Shown: positions 35,095-42,812 of the stretch, piece after piece | Numbering within the stretch: the stretch's first letter is position 1 | Layout of the letters: the number at the start of each line of letters is the position of its first letter | Source: Sandaracinus amylolyticus | Lineage (GTDB): Bacteria > Myxococcota_A > Polyangia > Polyangiales > Sandaracinaceae | Assembly (NCBI RefSeq): GCF_021631985.1 | Contig: NZ_CP070225.1 | Location: 2,480,001 to 2,544,000, forward strand | Reading direction: 5' to 3' | Length of the DNA stretch: 64,000 bases | The notes under the pieces: model-generated | Databases searched by the model: none | The model's input: the letters and a program-made list of their open reading frames with translations, nothing else | What the model was told of the DNA's origin: nothing | Translations under genes and position numbers: made by a program

Positions 35095-35454
35095 GTGGTG
35101 GACTGGGAGCGGGTCCAGCGCGAGCGGGAGGAGCGCGAGCTTCGCGCCGCGGCGCGTGCGCGAGAGGAGCGCGAGCGCGGCAAGAAGGGGCTCGTCGCGA
35201 TCGCGTCGCTCGCGATCGCCGCGCTCACCGGCGCGCTGGGGTGGGCGATCGACCGGCGCGCGCTCTTCGTCGCTTCGCTGCAGGCCGCGGGCGTCGGGCT
35301 CGCGGTGCTGCTGGTCTACGTGGTGGAGCAGACGAGCGGGCGCGGGATCGAGGAGCTCGATCCCGCGCCACGCAGCGTGGTGCGCGGTCTCGCGTTGTTG
35401 CTGATGGTCGCGCCCGCGCTCGCGTTCTTCGCGTGGGCGGCGCAGCAGCTCTGA
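35095..35454 (+). CDS. Small membrane protein with charged N-terminal helix
   Basis: GTG 35095 gives 119 residues. Residues 1-32 are a charged, probably helical segment (EREERELRAAARAREERER). Three hydrophobic segments follow: LVAIASLAIAALTGALGWAI, LFVASLQAAGVGLAVLLVYVV and VVRGLALLLMVAPALAFFAW. The N-terminal part would face the cytoplasm. I recognise no family. It starts 18 nt after the frameshifted oxidoreductase, with TACGCT 7 nt before the start as a possible promoter box. Confidence 0.65.
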   Translation: MVDWERVQREREERELRAAARAREERERGKKGLVAIASLAIAALTGALGWAIDRRALFVASLQAAGVGLAVLLVYVVEQTSGRGIEELDPAPRSVVRGLALLLMVAPALAFFAWAAQQL

Positions 35455-35461
35455 CTCATTA

Positions 35462-36673
35462 TCAGTGCGACCAGTCCGCGTGCGATGCGGCGTGCTCCGC
35501 GATCGCGCAGGGGACGCGGTGGTTGCCGCCGATGTCGGCGAAACGGATCGCGCCCGCGAAGTCGCGGCCGTCGTGCTCCTGCACGAAGCTCACCGGCGTC
35601 GCCTGGCAGAGCCCGCTGGGGAAGCGCGCGATCGCGACGCCGCCCATCGCGCGCCGCAGGATGATGCCGGTGTGGCGGTGCCGGATCGTCTCCCAGTCGC
35701 TCGACGTGAGGCGCAGCGCGAGGAACGTCTCGGGCCAGCGGCGGCCCGCCGCGCCCTCCTGGAGCGCGCGGAACGCGGTGTCGCGGAGCGCGCGCTGGTT
35801 CATCGCGTCGGAGTGCGAGGTCAGCAGGCCGCGCACGATCCCGTCGAGGTACGCGTCCGCGGTGAGCGGCTCGGCGTGCAGCACGCGACGATCGGGGGCG
35901 TCGCTCTCGGGCGCGCTCTCCGCGAGCGCGATCGTGCCCGCTCGGAGCGTGCCGATGTACGCGGTCCCCGGCTGCGTGAGTGAGGGGTTCGGCCCGCCGA
36001 AGACCACGCGCCCGTCGCAGCCGATCGCCCAGAGGTGCGTGAGCTCGGTCTGCACCGCGAACGTCCCGCTCGCGCCCGGCGCGATCTCCACGCGCGTGTC
36101 GCCGTAGCCCTGACCGTCGTTCGTCTCGATGCGACAGATCGCGCTCGACGTCTGGTTCTCGAGCGTGACCTCGCCGCGATGCGGACCGCTCGGCTGCGCG
36201 GGCGCGGCGACCTCGGTGAAGCGCAGCTCGAAGGGCGCGCTCGTGCCCGCGCGGTAGGTGCCGACCCAGACCTGGTGCGCGCCCTCGGCGAACGCGCCCG
36301 CGACGCGTGGATTGCGCGAGCCGCCCGAGTCGTCGTCGCAGGCGAAGGTGCCGTCGGGGTGCTGCACCACGAGCGTCGTGTCGGCGCTCGAGGTGACGCG
36401 CAGCTCGAGGCCGTCGAAGGGCGCGCTCGCGTGGAGCACGAGGGTGGGCTCGTCGCCGATCGCACCGACGCACTCGCTCGAGAGCGCGTTCGCGGCGCGC
36501 GCGCCGCTCGCGGTGCCGGTGATCACGTTCGCGTCGGTCGAGAAGCCGCGATCGAGCGTGAGCTCGGTGCTCGCGGTCGAAGTGGTCGGCTCGGCGGCAC
36601 GGCCGCGGCCGAGCAGCGAGCACCCGGTGAGCGAGACGAGCGCGAGCGCGATCACGATCGAGCGATGGTTCAT
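35462..36673 (-). CDS. Lipoprotein with PPC-like beta domain, putative target of the adjacent regulator
   Basis: ATG 36673 has a strong ribosome site (AGGAGG on the minus strand, 36689-36684). The 403-residue product begins MNHRSIVIALALVSLTGC, a lipobox. The region about 45-155 resembles a pre-peptidase C-terminal (PPC) beta-sandwich: FDGLELRVTSSADTTLVV, GTFACDDDSGGSRNPRV and GAHQVWVGTYRAGTSAPFEL. A second beta-rich unit (GEVTLENQTSSAICRIET) and a mixed C-terminal region of about 150 residues follow. It is divergent from the pseudokinase regulator, and a CTTAC direct repeat lies midway between them (36731-36746). Confidence 0.75.
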   Translation of the reverse strand: MNHRSIVIALALVSLTGCSLLGRGRAAEPTTSTASTELTLDRGFSTDANVITGTASGARAANALSSECVGAIGDEPTLVLHASAPFDGLELRVTSSADTTLVVQHPDGTFACDDDSGGSRNPRVAGAFAEGAHQVWVGTYRAGTSAPFELRFTEVAAPAQPSGPHRGEVTLENQTSSAICRIETNDGQGYGDTRVEIAPGASGTFAVQTELTHLWAIGCDGRVVFGGPNPSLTQPGTAYIGTLRAGTIALAESAPESDAPDRRVLHAEPLTADAYLDGIVRGLLTSHSDAMNQRALRDTAFRALQEGAAGRRWPETFLALRLTSSDWETIRHRHTGIILRRAMGGVAIARFPSGLCQATPVSFVQEHDGRDFAGAIRFADIGGNHRVPCAIAEHAASHADWSH

Positions 36674-36697
36674 CGTGCGTGTTCCTCCTGGCTGCGT

Positions 36698-36703
36698 CGT
36701 ATC
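36698..36703 (-). promoter_or_regulatory. Candidate -10 box of the 35462-36673 lipoprotein gene
   Basis: On the minus strand, GATACG matches the -10 consensus loosely. It is centred 38 bp from the centre of the CTTAC direct repeat, the same distance as the divergent -10 box at 36774. The ribosome site and ATG follow 9 and 25 nt later. Confidence 0.35.
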
Positions 36704-36730
36704 GCGCCGGACCGCAGCGGCGCGCGGCGC

Positions 36731-36746
36731 GTAAGGAGTCGTAAGG
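36731..36746. promoter_or_regulatory. Putative operator: two CCTTAC half-sites, 10-bp spacing
   Basis: On the plus strand GTAAGG occurs at 36731-36736 and again at 36741-36746, one helical turn apart. Read on the minus strand this is CCTTAC-n4-CCTTAC. Direct repeats at 10 or 11 bp are the usual binding pattern of paired OmpR/PhoB-type domains. The same pattern occurs at 38003-38018. It sits midway between the two divergent -10 candidates (38 bp to each centre). Confidence 0.6.
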
Positions 36747-36773
36747 AGGGGCGCAACGCGCGGGCGCGGTCCG

Positions 36774-36779
36774 TATACT
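36774..36779 (+). promoter_or_regulatory. -10 box of the pseudokinase regulator gene
   Basis: TATACT, close to the TATAAT consensus and rare in this GC-rich DNA, ends 11 nt before ATG 36791. No -35 match is found at the expected position, which fits activation from the upstream direct repeat. The mRNA would have a leader of about five bases and no ribosome site. Confidence 0.5.
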
Positions 36780-36790
36780 CGGCGCGCTGG

Positions 36791-37999
36791 ATGCTCACGG
36801 AGAACGCGCTCCACCGGGCCTACCGCGACATCACGCTGCTGCGCGCGAACCTCGGGTTCCGCTTGCTCGCGGCGCGCCGTGTCGGGGATGGCCGCGCGTG
36901 TGTGCTCGTCGCGCCGAACCGCCTGCGCGATCCCGCGCGATCCCGCGCTGCGCTCGAGCGGGCGGCGGCGGCGCACGCGCGGATCGAGCACCCCGCGGTG
37001 CCGCGTACGACGCGGCTGCACGAGGTCGAAGGGCGACCCGTGCTCGAGCTCGAGTGCCACGCGATCGCCGATGGGCTCGAGCTGCTCCGGCGGCTCTCGG
37101 CGAGCGGCACGTTGATCCCGTACACGGCGGCCGACGGGTTCATCGTCGGGCTGCGCGTCGCGCTCCAGGCCGCGCACCGCGTCGGGCTCTGCCTCGGGCG
37201 GATCTCCAATGCGAACGTGCTCTTCGGGCCCGACGGACGCCTTCATCTCGTCGGCTTCGGCCACAATTTCGCGCTCGAGGACGAGAACGGGCTGCCCGAG
37301 CCGAGCATCCCGCAATTCGCCGCGCCCGAGCTCGCGATGGGCGGCGCCGCGAGCCCCTCGGGCGACTACGTCGCGCTGCTCGCGCTGATGCGCGCCGGCA
37401 TCCCGATGGTCGACACCACCGGCGCGATGCGGCGTGTCCTCGGAGCGATCGCGACCCGCACCGACGCGGCGCTGCTCGAGCTGGTGCTCTGGGTCGAGCG
37501 GCGCGTGATGTCGGCGATGCCCGACGCGCGCGCGAGCATCGACGAATCGGTGGCGACCGCCGATCGCATCCGCGCGCTGCTCGGTGTCGAGCCGGACCAC
37601 GCGGGGTTCGCCGCGCTCGCGGCGCGCACGCTGCGCGATCCCGCGATGGGCGAGGCGCTCGTCGCGCGCGGACCGAGCGGGCAGCCCTCGCTCGTCGTCG
37701 GGCCCGACGCCGAGTGGATCCAGTGGGACGAGGAGCGACGGCGGCTGCGTGGTCCGATGCGCCGCGTGCTGCTCGTGCTCGTCGAGAAACAGCAGCTCGG
37801 CTCGCCCGAGCCGGTGCGCACGGTGGATCTCGCGGAGGTCGGCTGGCCCGACGAGCAGGCGGAGCACGAGTCCGCGCTGAACCGCGTCTACGTGACGATG
37901 AACCGGCTGCGCAAGGTGCTGCCCGAGGGCAGCGTCGAGCGGTTCGACGACGGCTATCGACTGCGGCCCGAGGTCGCGGTGCATCGCGTCGGCGTCTGA
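36791..37999 (+). CDS. Pseudokinase fused to OmpR-type winged-helix DNA-binding domain
   Basis: The 402-residue protein has an N-terminal region with the shape of a Ser/Thr kinase fold (about 10-290), but the catalytic motifs are lost: LGRISNANVLFGPDG stands where HRDxKPxN belongs, GFGHNF replaces DFG, and no VAIK lysine is seen. FAAPELAMGG still matches the APE region. Residues about 318-395 are a winged helix of the Trans_reg_C type: VLLVLVEKQQLGSPE, ESALNRVYVTMNRLRKVLPE (recognition helix) and the wing ERFDDGYRLRPEV. It should be a DNA-binding regulator whose pseudokinase part senses or binds something. Both flanking intergenic regions carry the same operator-like repeat. Confidence 0.8.
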   Translation: MLTENALHRAYRDITLLRANLGFRLLAARRVGDGRACVLVAPNRLRDPARSRAALERAAAAHARIEHPAVPRTTRLHEVEGRPVLELECHAIADGLELLRRLSASGTLIPYTAADGFIVGLRVALQAAHRVGLCLGRISNANVLFGPDGRLHLVGFGHNFALEDENGLPEPSIPQFAAPELAMGGAASPSGDYVALLALMRAGIPMVDTTGAMRRVLGAIATRTDAALLELVLWVERRVMSAMPDARASIDESVATADRIRALLGVEPDHAGFAALAARTLRDPAMGEALVARGPSGQPSLVVGPDAEWIQWDEERRRLRGPMRRVLLVLVEKQQLGSPEPVRTVDLAEVGWPDEQAEHESALNRVYVTMNRLRKVLPEGSVERFDDGYRLRPEVAVHRVGV

Positions 38000-38002
38000 T
38001 CG

Positions 38003-38018
38003 CCTTACACGCTCTTAC
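38003..38018 (+). promoter_or_regulatory. Second CTTAC direct repeat, upstream of the 38093 lipoprotein
   Basis: CCTTAC (38003-38008) and TCTTAC (38013-38018) form the same 10-bp-spaced direct repeat as at 36731-36746, in the same orientation relative to the downstream gene as the first site has to the 36673 gene. It is centred 40 bp upstream of TAGGGT (38048-38053), a weak -10 candidate. It begins 3 nt after the regulator stop codon. Confidence 0.6.
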
Positions 38019-38092
38019 GACGCGCGTCGTGCGCGCGCGCCGGCTCGTAGGGTGGCTCGTCTCCCACGTTCGTGGAGAAGGAGGGACGAGAC

Positions 38093-39091
38093 TTGAGAGC
38101 ATCGACGATCGCGCTCGGCATCGTGCTCGCGCTGGCGGGGTGTGGGGCCGAGAGCGCGCCGCCCGCGCAGACCGAGATCGCCGCGGCGCCCGCGCCGGCG
38201 CAGCCCAGCGTCGCGCCCGCGGCGGCCCCGAGCGGTACGCCGGAGGAGCGCTGCGAGGCGGTGGTGGAGCGGCACTGGACCGAGGCGCGCGCGATCCTGG
38301 AGGCGCTCGGCGCCACGGATGCGAGCGGGACCCGTGAGGCGTACCTCGCGCTGATGCCGCGCTACGCGAGCCGGTGCGCGGCGCTCGCGCCCGAGCGGCT
38401 CGACTGTCTGGAGCGCGCGGAGCGCACGCTCGACGGCATCGGTGCGTGCGCGGTGAACGAAGGGCTCTCGCTCGGCGATCAGCTGCGCCCGCCGCAGCTC
38501 CCGTGGCTCGTACCGAGCGCGATCCGCCCCGAGACGTTCTCGGGCGAAGGGCTCGCCGCCGATCGCGCGTCTGCGCTCTTCGCGTCGCTCGCGGGTACCT
38601 GGGAGCTGGGCGCGGAGCGCCTCTCGTTCGCGGCGGACGGCACGATCCGCGTGGAAGGTCGTCAGCCGGCCGAGCTGCGCGGGCGTGTGTTCGACGAGCG
38701 CGCGATCCGCGGTGAGCCGGTGGGCGAGGGGCGCGCGCGCAACCTCGTCGTGCTGCGCGCGGGCGACGAGCTCTTCGTGTCGAGCATCTACACGAGCCAG
38801 CCCTCGCCGATCGACGCGAGCGGGAGCGCGATGCTGATCCACGGCGACGAGGTGTTCGCGGCGCGCGGTCTGCGAGGCACGCCCGAGTGCAGCGGATGGA
38901 CCGAGCACGGCGCGCAGCTCGCCGAGGTGCACTGCGCGATCGAGAGCGAGCGTCTCGTGGTGCGCTATCGCGTGGGACGACAGGTCGACGGCACCGAGGC
39001 GACGAGCGAGCAGCGCATCTCGTTCCGCGTGCTCGAGCATCACGTCGCGCCCGACGAGGCGCGCCTCTGGTACCGGCGCGCTCAGCCGTAG
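38093..39091 (+). CDS. Lipoprotein of unknown function, putative target of the regulator
   Basis: TTG 38093 is preferred because AGGAGGG (38079-38085) lies 7 nt before it and it gives a clean lipoprotein signal, [20 protein letters not shown] 38072 is an alternative. The 332-residue product has an Ala/Pro-rich linker, a helical region with four Cys ([36 protein letters not shown]) and a beta-rich half around [20 protein letters not shown] that resembles a lipocalin-like barrel only loosely. No family recognised. The CTTAC repeat upstream links it to the regulator. Its last 10 bases overlap the converging gene. Confidence 0.7.
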   Translation: MRASTIALGIVLALAGCGAESAPPAQTEIAAAPAPAQPSVAPAAAPSGTPEERCEAVVERHWTEARAILEALGATDASGTREAYLALMPRYASRCAALAPERLDCLERAERTLDGIGACAVNEGLSLGDQLRPPQLPWLVPSAIRPETFSGEGLAADRASALFASLAGTWELGAERLSFAADGTIRVEGRQPAELRGRVFDERAIRGEPVGEGRARNLVVLRAGDELFVSSIYTSQPSPIDASGSAMLIHGDEVFAARGLRGTPECSGWTEHGAQLAEVHCAIESERLVVRYRVGRQVDGTEATSEQRISFRVLEHHVAPDEARLWYRRAQP

Positions 39092-39096
39092 CGCGC
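39076..39096. terminator. Hairpin overlapping both converging stop codons
   Basis: GCGCGCT (39076-39082) and AGCGCGC (39090-39096) form a perfect 7-bp stem with a 7-nt loop. The stop codons of both converging genes (TAG 39089-39091, and TCA 39082-39084 on the other strand) lie inside it. A bidirectional terminator is plausible. Confidence 0.4.
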
Positions 39097-39750
39097 GATC
39101 AGATGGAACGCGCGGCCCGCGGCGCCGGGCGCTGCGTCGAGGTCCGGCTCCGCGATGTCCCAGTCGCACGCGCTCGCGAGCAGCGCACCGTGCACGACGT
39201 CGCGGTGCGGGCGCTCGCGCATGTCGGCGCCGCGCACCCGCGTGAGCCCGGGCGGCGGCGTCGCGAGCGCGGCCGCGATCACGCCGTGCGCGAGGTGCAC
39301 CGACGCGATCGGTCCGTACGGGACGAGCAGCGCGCGCGTGGGCTGGGCGCGCAGCGCGAGCGCATCGTGCGCGCCGAGCGTCGCGGCGAGCACGTTCACG
39401 GTGTGCGCGTCGAGCGAGCGTGTCGCGCGCTCGCGCGCGCGAGTGATCGCAGCCGCGTCGAAGGGCGGGGAGGGACCTTCGTCCGCGCTCGCCGTCGCGA
39501 CCTCGACGCCCACCACGACCCGGAAGCAACCGTCGAAGCCGCGGTACTCCTCGAAGCGCGAGAGATCGTGGGCGGGGACCAGCGCGAGATCGCCGGGGAC
39601 GATCGTCTGCCAGCGATCCCACGTCGCGAGGAACGCGTCGCCGAGGCCACGGAAGAGGAGCACGCGGCCGAAGAGCAGCGCACCGCCGGTCGCGTCGAGG
39701 AACGCGGGGGCCGGGCGGGCGGGGTCGGCGAACGTGGACGTGGCGCGCAT
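39082..39750 (-). CDS. Protein of unknown function
   Basis: ATG 39750 with an upstream GGAG gives 222 residues with no signal peptide or membrane segment. The frame is open further upstream, but the added sequence is Arg/Ser-rich and unlike a protein. Segments include [55 protein letters not shown] and [20 protein letters not shown], which suggest a mixed alpha/beta cytosolic domain. I recognise no family and the neighbours give no clue. Codon usage matches the region, so the gene is probably real. Confidence 0.6.
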   Translation of the reverse strand: MRATSTFADPARPAPAFLDATGGALLFGRVLLFRGLGDAFLATWDRWQTIVPGDLALVPAHDLSRFEEYRGFDGCFRVVVGVEVATASADEGPSPPFDAAAITRARERATRSLDAHTVNVLAATLGAHDALALRAQPTRALLVPYGPIASVHLAHGVIAAALATPPPGLTRVRGADMRERPHRDVVHGALLASACDWDIAEPDLDAAPGAAGRAFHLIARYG

Positions 39751-39841
39751 CGCGATCTCCACGGAGCCATGTACGCGGTGAGTGGATGCTTCTACCCGCG
39801 CACGTTTGCTCCGTGCGGGCTGCGCGCCTAACCATTCGCGC

Positions 39842-40678
39842 GTGAAGACACGCTCCATCGTGCTCGGGTGGATGGGGGCCGCGCTCGCGCTCCCGCTCGT
39901 GGGATGCCCCGGTGGCGTCTGCCCCGCGGTGCGCTTCGAGGATCCAGCGACCGCCATCGCCTCGTATCAGCAGTCGCGCGAGCCGCTGCGCGTGATGCGG
40001 GCCGAGGCGCGCGTCGATCGTCGCGACGAGGAGGGACGCATCCGCGGCACCGTGATGATGTTCCTCGAGCGCCCCGATCGCGTGCGCTTCGATGCGATGA
40101 CGCAGATGGGCCCGGCCGCGATCCTCACGAGCGACGGGACCACGTTCGAGCTCACCGATCTGCGCGAGGATCGCTTCTACGTGGGCCCGACGTGCCCCTC
40201 GAACATCGAGCGCCTCCTGGGGATCCCGCTCGCGGGCGACGAGGTCGCGCTGCTGCTCACGGGCCAGACCCCGCGGATCGAGGCGACCCGATCCGAGATG
40301 CGCTGCGATGGCGGCACCTACCACGTGACGCTGCACGGGAGCGACGGGCGCACGCAGACCCTCGCGCTCGAGGTGCGCCCCGAGGATCGCGAGCAGCCGC
40401 CGGACCAGCAGCAGATGCGCCTGCGCGAGTCGCGGGTGAACGCGGCGAACGGCGCGCTCGAGTGGCGCGTGAGCTGGGACGACTACCGCGCGGTGCAGGA
40501 CCCGAGCGGCGGCGCCGCGGTGACGATGCCGTTCCGCATCCAGTTCGAGCAGCCCTCGCGCGGCATCGACACGCTGGTGCGCTTCGAGTCGATCGATCTG
40601 AACGCGGAGGTGCCGGCCGATGCGTTCGTGCAGGAGGCCCGCCCGGGCTTGCAGGTCGAGACGGTCCAGTGCGAATGA
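39842..40678 (+). CDS. LolA/LolB-like lipoprotein (DUF4292-type)
   Basis: GTG 39842 gives 278 residues with a lipoprotein signal, [22 protein letters not shown]. The mature part has the pattern of an outer-membrane lipoprotein carrier fold: [63 protein letters not shown], and a C-terminal [27 protein letters not shown]. Such half-barrels bind lipid or lipoprotein acyl chains. Two Cys lie near the N-terminus (GCPGGVCPA). A role in envelope biogenesis is inferred. The following ABC gene is only 21 nt away. Confidence 0.75.
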   Translation: MKTRSIVLGWMGAALALPLVGCPGGVCPAVRFEDPATAIASYQQSREPLRVMRAEARVDRRDEEGRIRGTVMMFLERPDRVRFDAMTQMGPAAILTSDGTTFELTDLREDRFYVGPTCPSNIERLLGIPLAGDEVALLLTGQTPRIEATRSEMRCDGGTYHVTLHGSDGRTQTLALEVRPEDREQPPDQQQMRLRESRVNAANGALEWRVSWDDYRAVQDPSGGAAVTMPFRIQFEQPSRGIDTLVRFESIDLNAEVPADAFVQEARPGLQVETVQCE

Positions 40679-40683
40679 CGTGG

Positions 40684-40689
40684 TAGATT
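40684..40689 (+). promoter_or_regulatory. Candidate -10 box of the OppD gene
   Basis: TAGATT lies 10 nt before ATG 40700 and 5 nt after the previous stop. If used, the mRNA would be leaderless, since no ribosome site is present. Confidence 0.3.
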
Positions 40690-40699
40690 CGCGCGCCTG

Positions 40700-41746
40700 A
40701 TGGCCGAACCGCTCCTCGTCGTCGAGGACCTCGTGACGGTGTTCGAGACCGACGAGGGCCCGCTGCGCGCGGTCGACGGCGTCTCGTTCGAAGTGCCGAA
40801 GGGCGGCACGCTCGCGCTGGTCGGCGAGAGCGGCTGCGGCAAGAGCGTGACGTCGCTCTCGATCATGGGGCTCGTGCCCGAGCCGGGGCACGTCGCGAGC
40901 GGGCGCATCCTCTTCGGCGGGCGCGATCTCGCGAAGATGGACGAGCGCGCGCTGCGCGCGCTGCGCGGCCGGCGCATCTCGATGATCTTCCAGGATCCCT
41001 CGAGCTCGCTGAACCCGGTGTACACGGTGGGCCGGCAGATCGAGGAGACGCTGCGCGCGCACCTCGGGATGAGCGCGAGGGCCGCGCGGGCCCGCGCGAT
41101 CGAGCTGCTCGCGAAGGTCGGCATCCCCGCGCCCGCCGAGCGCGTCGATGCGTACCCGCACCAGCTCTCGGGCGGCATGCGGCAGCGCGTGATGATCGCG
41201 ATCGCGCTCGCGTGCGAGCCCGAGCTCTTGATCGCCGACGAGCCGACGACCGCGCTCGACGTGACGATCCAGGCGCAGATCCTCGAGCTCCTGGGCACGC
41301 TGCAGCGCGAGACCGGCACCAGCGTGATCCTGATCACCCACGACCTCGGCGTGGTCGCGGAGCTCGCCGACGAGGTGGTCGTGATGTACGCGGGGCGCGT
41401 CGTGGAGCGCGCCGAGCGGAGCGCGCTCTTCGCGTCGCCGCGTCATCCGTACACGCGCGGCCTCTTGCGCAGCGTCCCGTCGAACGCCGCGGTGTCGCGC
41501 GCGGCGCGCCTTCCCACGATCCGCGGCGTGGTGCCCGATCTGCGCGCGCTGCCCGCGGGGTGTCGCTTCCAGGATCGCTGCGAGCACGCAGCGCCCGCGT
41601 GTCGCGAAGCGGATCCCGCGCTCGTCGCGCTCACGATGGGCGCCGCCCCGGGCGCGCTCACGAGCCATCGGGTGGCGTGCGTGCGCTCGAGCGAGCTCGC
41701 GTCGGGTGGGCTCGCCGCGCAGTCGCAGGAGACCGGCGTTGTCTGA
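40700..41746 (+). CDS. oppD: Peptide/nickel-type ABC transporter ATPase (OppD/DppD-like)
   Basis: The 348-residue ATPase drives uptake of peptides or related solutes with a partner ATPase. It has Walker [19 protein letters not shown] (about 35-52), the Q loop in [15 protein letters not shown], signature [12 protein letters not shown], Walker [19 protein letters not shown], and the H loop [12 protein letters not shown]. The C-terminal oligopeptide-transporter extension with the Cys pattern [20 protein letters not shown], as in OppD-type iron-sulfur or Cys sites, is present. Its stop overlaps the OppF start by 8 nt. No permease or substrate-binding gene is in the window. Confidence 0.92.
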   Translation: MAEPLLVVEDLVTVFETDEGPLRAVDGVSFEVPKGGTLALVGESGCGKSVTSLSIMGLVPEPGHVASGRILFGGRDLAKMDERALRALRGRRISMIFQDPSSSLNPVYTVGRQIEETLRAHLGMSARAARARAIELLAKVGIPAPAERVDAYPHQLSGGMRQRVMIAIALACEPELLIADEPTTALDVTIQAQILELLGTLQRETGTSVILITHDLGVVAELADEVVVMYAGRVVERAERSALFASPRHPYTRGLLRSVPSNAAVSRAARLPTIRGVVPDLRALPAGCRFQDRCEHAAPACREADPALVALTMGAAPGALTSHRVACVRSSELASGGLAAQSQETGVV

Positions 41747-42740
41747 GATCGCCGCCGAGAGCACGCAGCGCGCGCCGCTGGTCGCGGTCGAGCGCCTGAC
41801 CAAGCACTTCGCGCAGCGACGCGGGCTCTTCGATCGCGGCTCGCGCGTGGTGCGTGCGGTCGACGGAGTCGATCTCGAGGTCGGGCCGCGCGAGACGCTC
41901 GGGCTCGTGGGCGAGTCGGGCTGCGGCAAGAGCACGCTCGGCCGCCTGGTGCTGCGGCTGATCGAGCCGACGTCGGGCCACATCCGCTTCGAGGGCCGCG
42001 AGATCACGACGCTCTCGCACGATCAGATGCGCCCGCTGCGGCGGCGCATGCAGATCGTGTTTCAGGATCCGTACGGGGCGCTCGATCCGCGCCTCACGAT
42101 CCAGAGCGCGATCGGCGAGGCGCTGCGCGTGCACGGCCTCGCGCGCGACGTGCACGAAGAGCGCGGCCGGGTCGCGGAGCTGCTCGAGAAGGTCGGCCTC
42201 CGCGCCGATCACATGCGCCGCTATCCCCACGAATTCTCGGGCGGTCAGCGCCAGCGCATCGTCATCGCGCGCGCGCTCGCGGTCGATCCGCGCTTCGTCG
42301 TCGCCGACGAGCCGGTGAGCGCGCTCGACGTCTCGATCCAGGCGCAGATCGTCAACCTGCTGAAGGACCTGCAGGACGAGCTCGGGCTCTCGTACCTGTT
42401 CGTCGCGCACGACCTCGCGGTCGTGCGCTGGATGAGCCATCGCGTCGCCGTGATGTACCTCGGGCGCATCGTCGAGATCGCGTCGTCGGAGGCGATCTGG
42501 GAGACGCCGAAGCACCCCTACACCAAGGCGCTGCTGAGCGCGGTGCCCACGCTCGATCCCGAGTCGCGCCGCGCGCGCATCGTGCTCGAGGGCGACGTGC
42601 CGAGCCCGCTCGCGCCGCCCTCGGGGTGTCACTTCCATCCGCGCTGCCCGATCGCGAAGAAGGGGCTCTGCGACGTCCGCGATCCCGCGCTCGAGGAGAA
42701 GCGTCCGGGGCATCGCGTCGCGTGCCACCTCGCGGAGTGA
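41739..42740 (+). CDS. oppF: Peptide/nickel-type ABC transporter ATPase (OppF/DppF-like)
   Basis: TTG 41739 is preferred: a CAGGAG ribosome site lies 7 nt before it and the product begins [13 protein letters not shown] 41706 in the same frame is an alternative. The 333-residue protein has Walker [20 protein letters not shown] loop [15 protein letters not shown], signature [17 protein letters not shown], Walker [19 protein letters not shown] and H loop [12 protein letters not shown], then the C-terminal zone [18 protein letters not shown]. It pairs with the upstream ATPase. The lack of permease genes suggests those are elsewhere or that this pair serves several systems. Confidence 0.92.
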   Translation: MSEIAAESTQRAPLVAVERLTKHFAQRRGLFDRGSRVVRAVDGVDLEVGPRETLGLVGESGCGKSTLGRLVLRLIEPTSGHIRFEGREITTLSHDQMRPLRRRMQIVFQDPYGALDPRLTIQSAIGEALRVHGLARDVHEERGRVAELLEKVGLRADHMRRYPHEFSGGQRQRIVIARALAVDPRFVVADEPVSALDVSIQAQIVNLLKDLQDELGLSYLFVAHDLAVVRWMSHRVAVMYLGRIVEIASSEAIWETPKHPYTKALLSAVPTLDPESRRARIVLEGDVPSPLAPPSGCHFHPRCPIAKKGLCDVRDPALEEKRPGHRVACHLAE

Positions 42741-42758
42741 TCGATTGCCTCTTGTGGC

Positions 42759-42794
42759 GCCCCCGCGCGTGCCCACGTACGGGCCTTCTGGGGC
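42759..42794 (+). terminator. Possible terminator after oppF
   Basis: GCCCC (42759-42763) can pair with GGGGC (42790-42794), and inside it GCCC (42771-42774) with GGGC (42781-42784). The stem is interrupted and has no U tract, so the call is weak. It occupies most of the 72-bp gap before the next gene. Confidence 0.25.
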
Positions 42795-42812
42795 AAGCAC
42801 CGAGGGGGGAAC

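Noticed and set aside
34043-35404. A genuine fusion of the oxidoreductase with an Arg-rich tail
   Set aside because: The tail in the original frame has the composition of a shadow frame, while the next frame contains the expected end of the oxidoreductase domain.
42741-42812. A copy of the hairpin repeat after oppF
   Set aside because: The segment has G/C-rich stems but none of the conserved flanks or internal-loop sequences of the repeat family.
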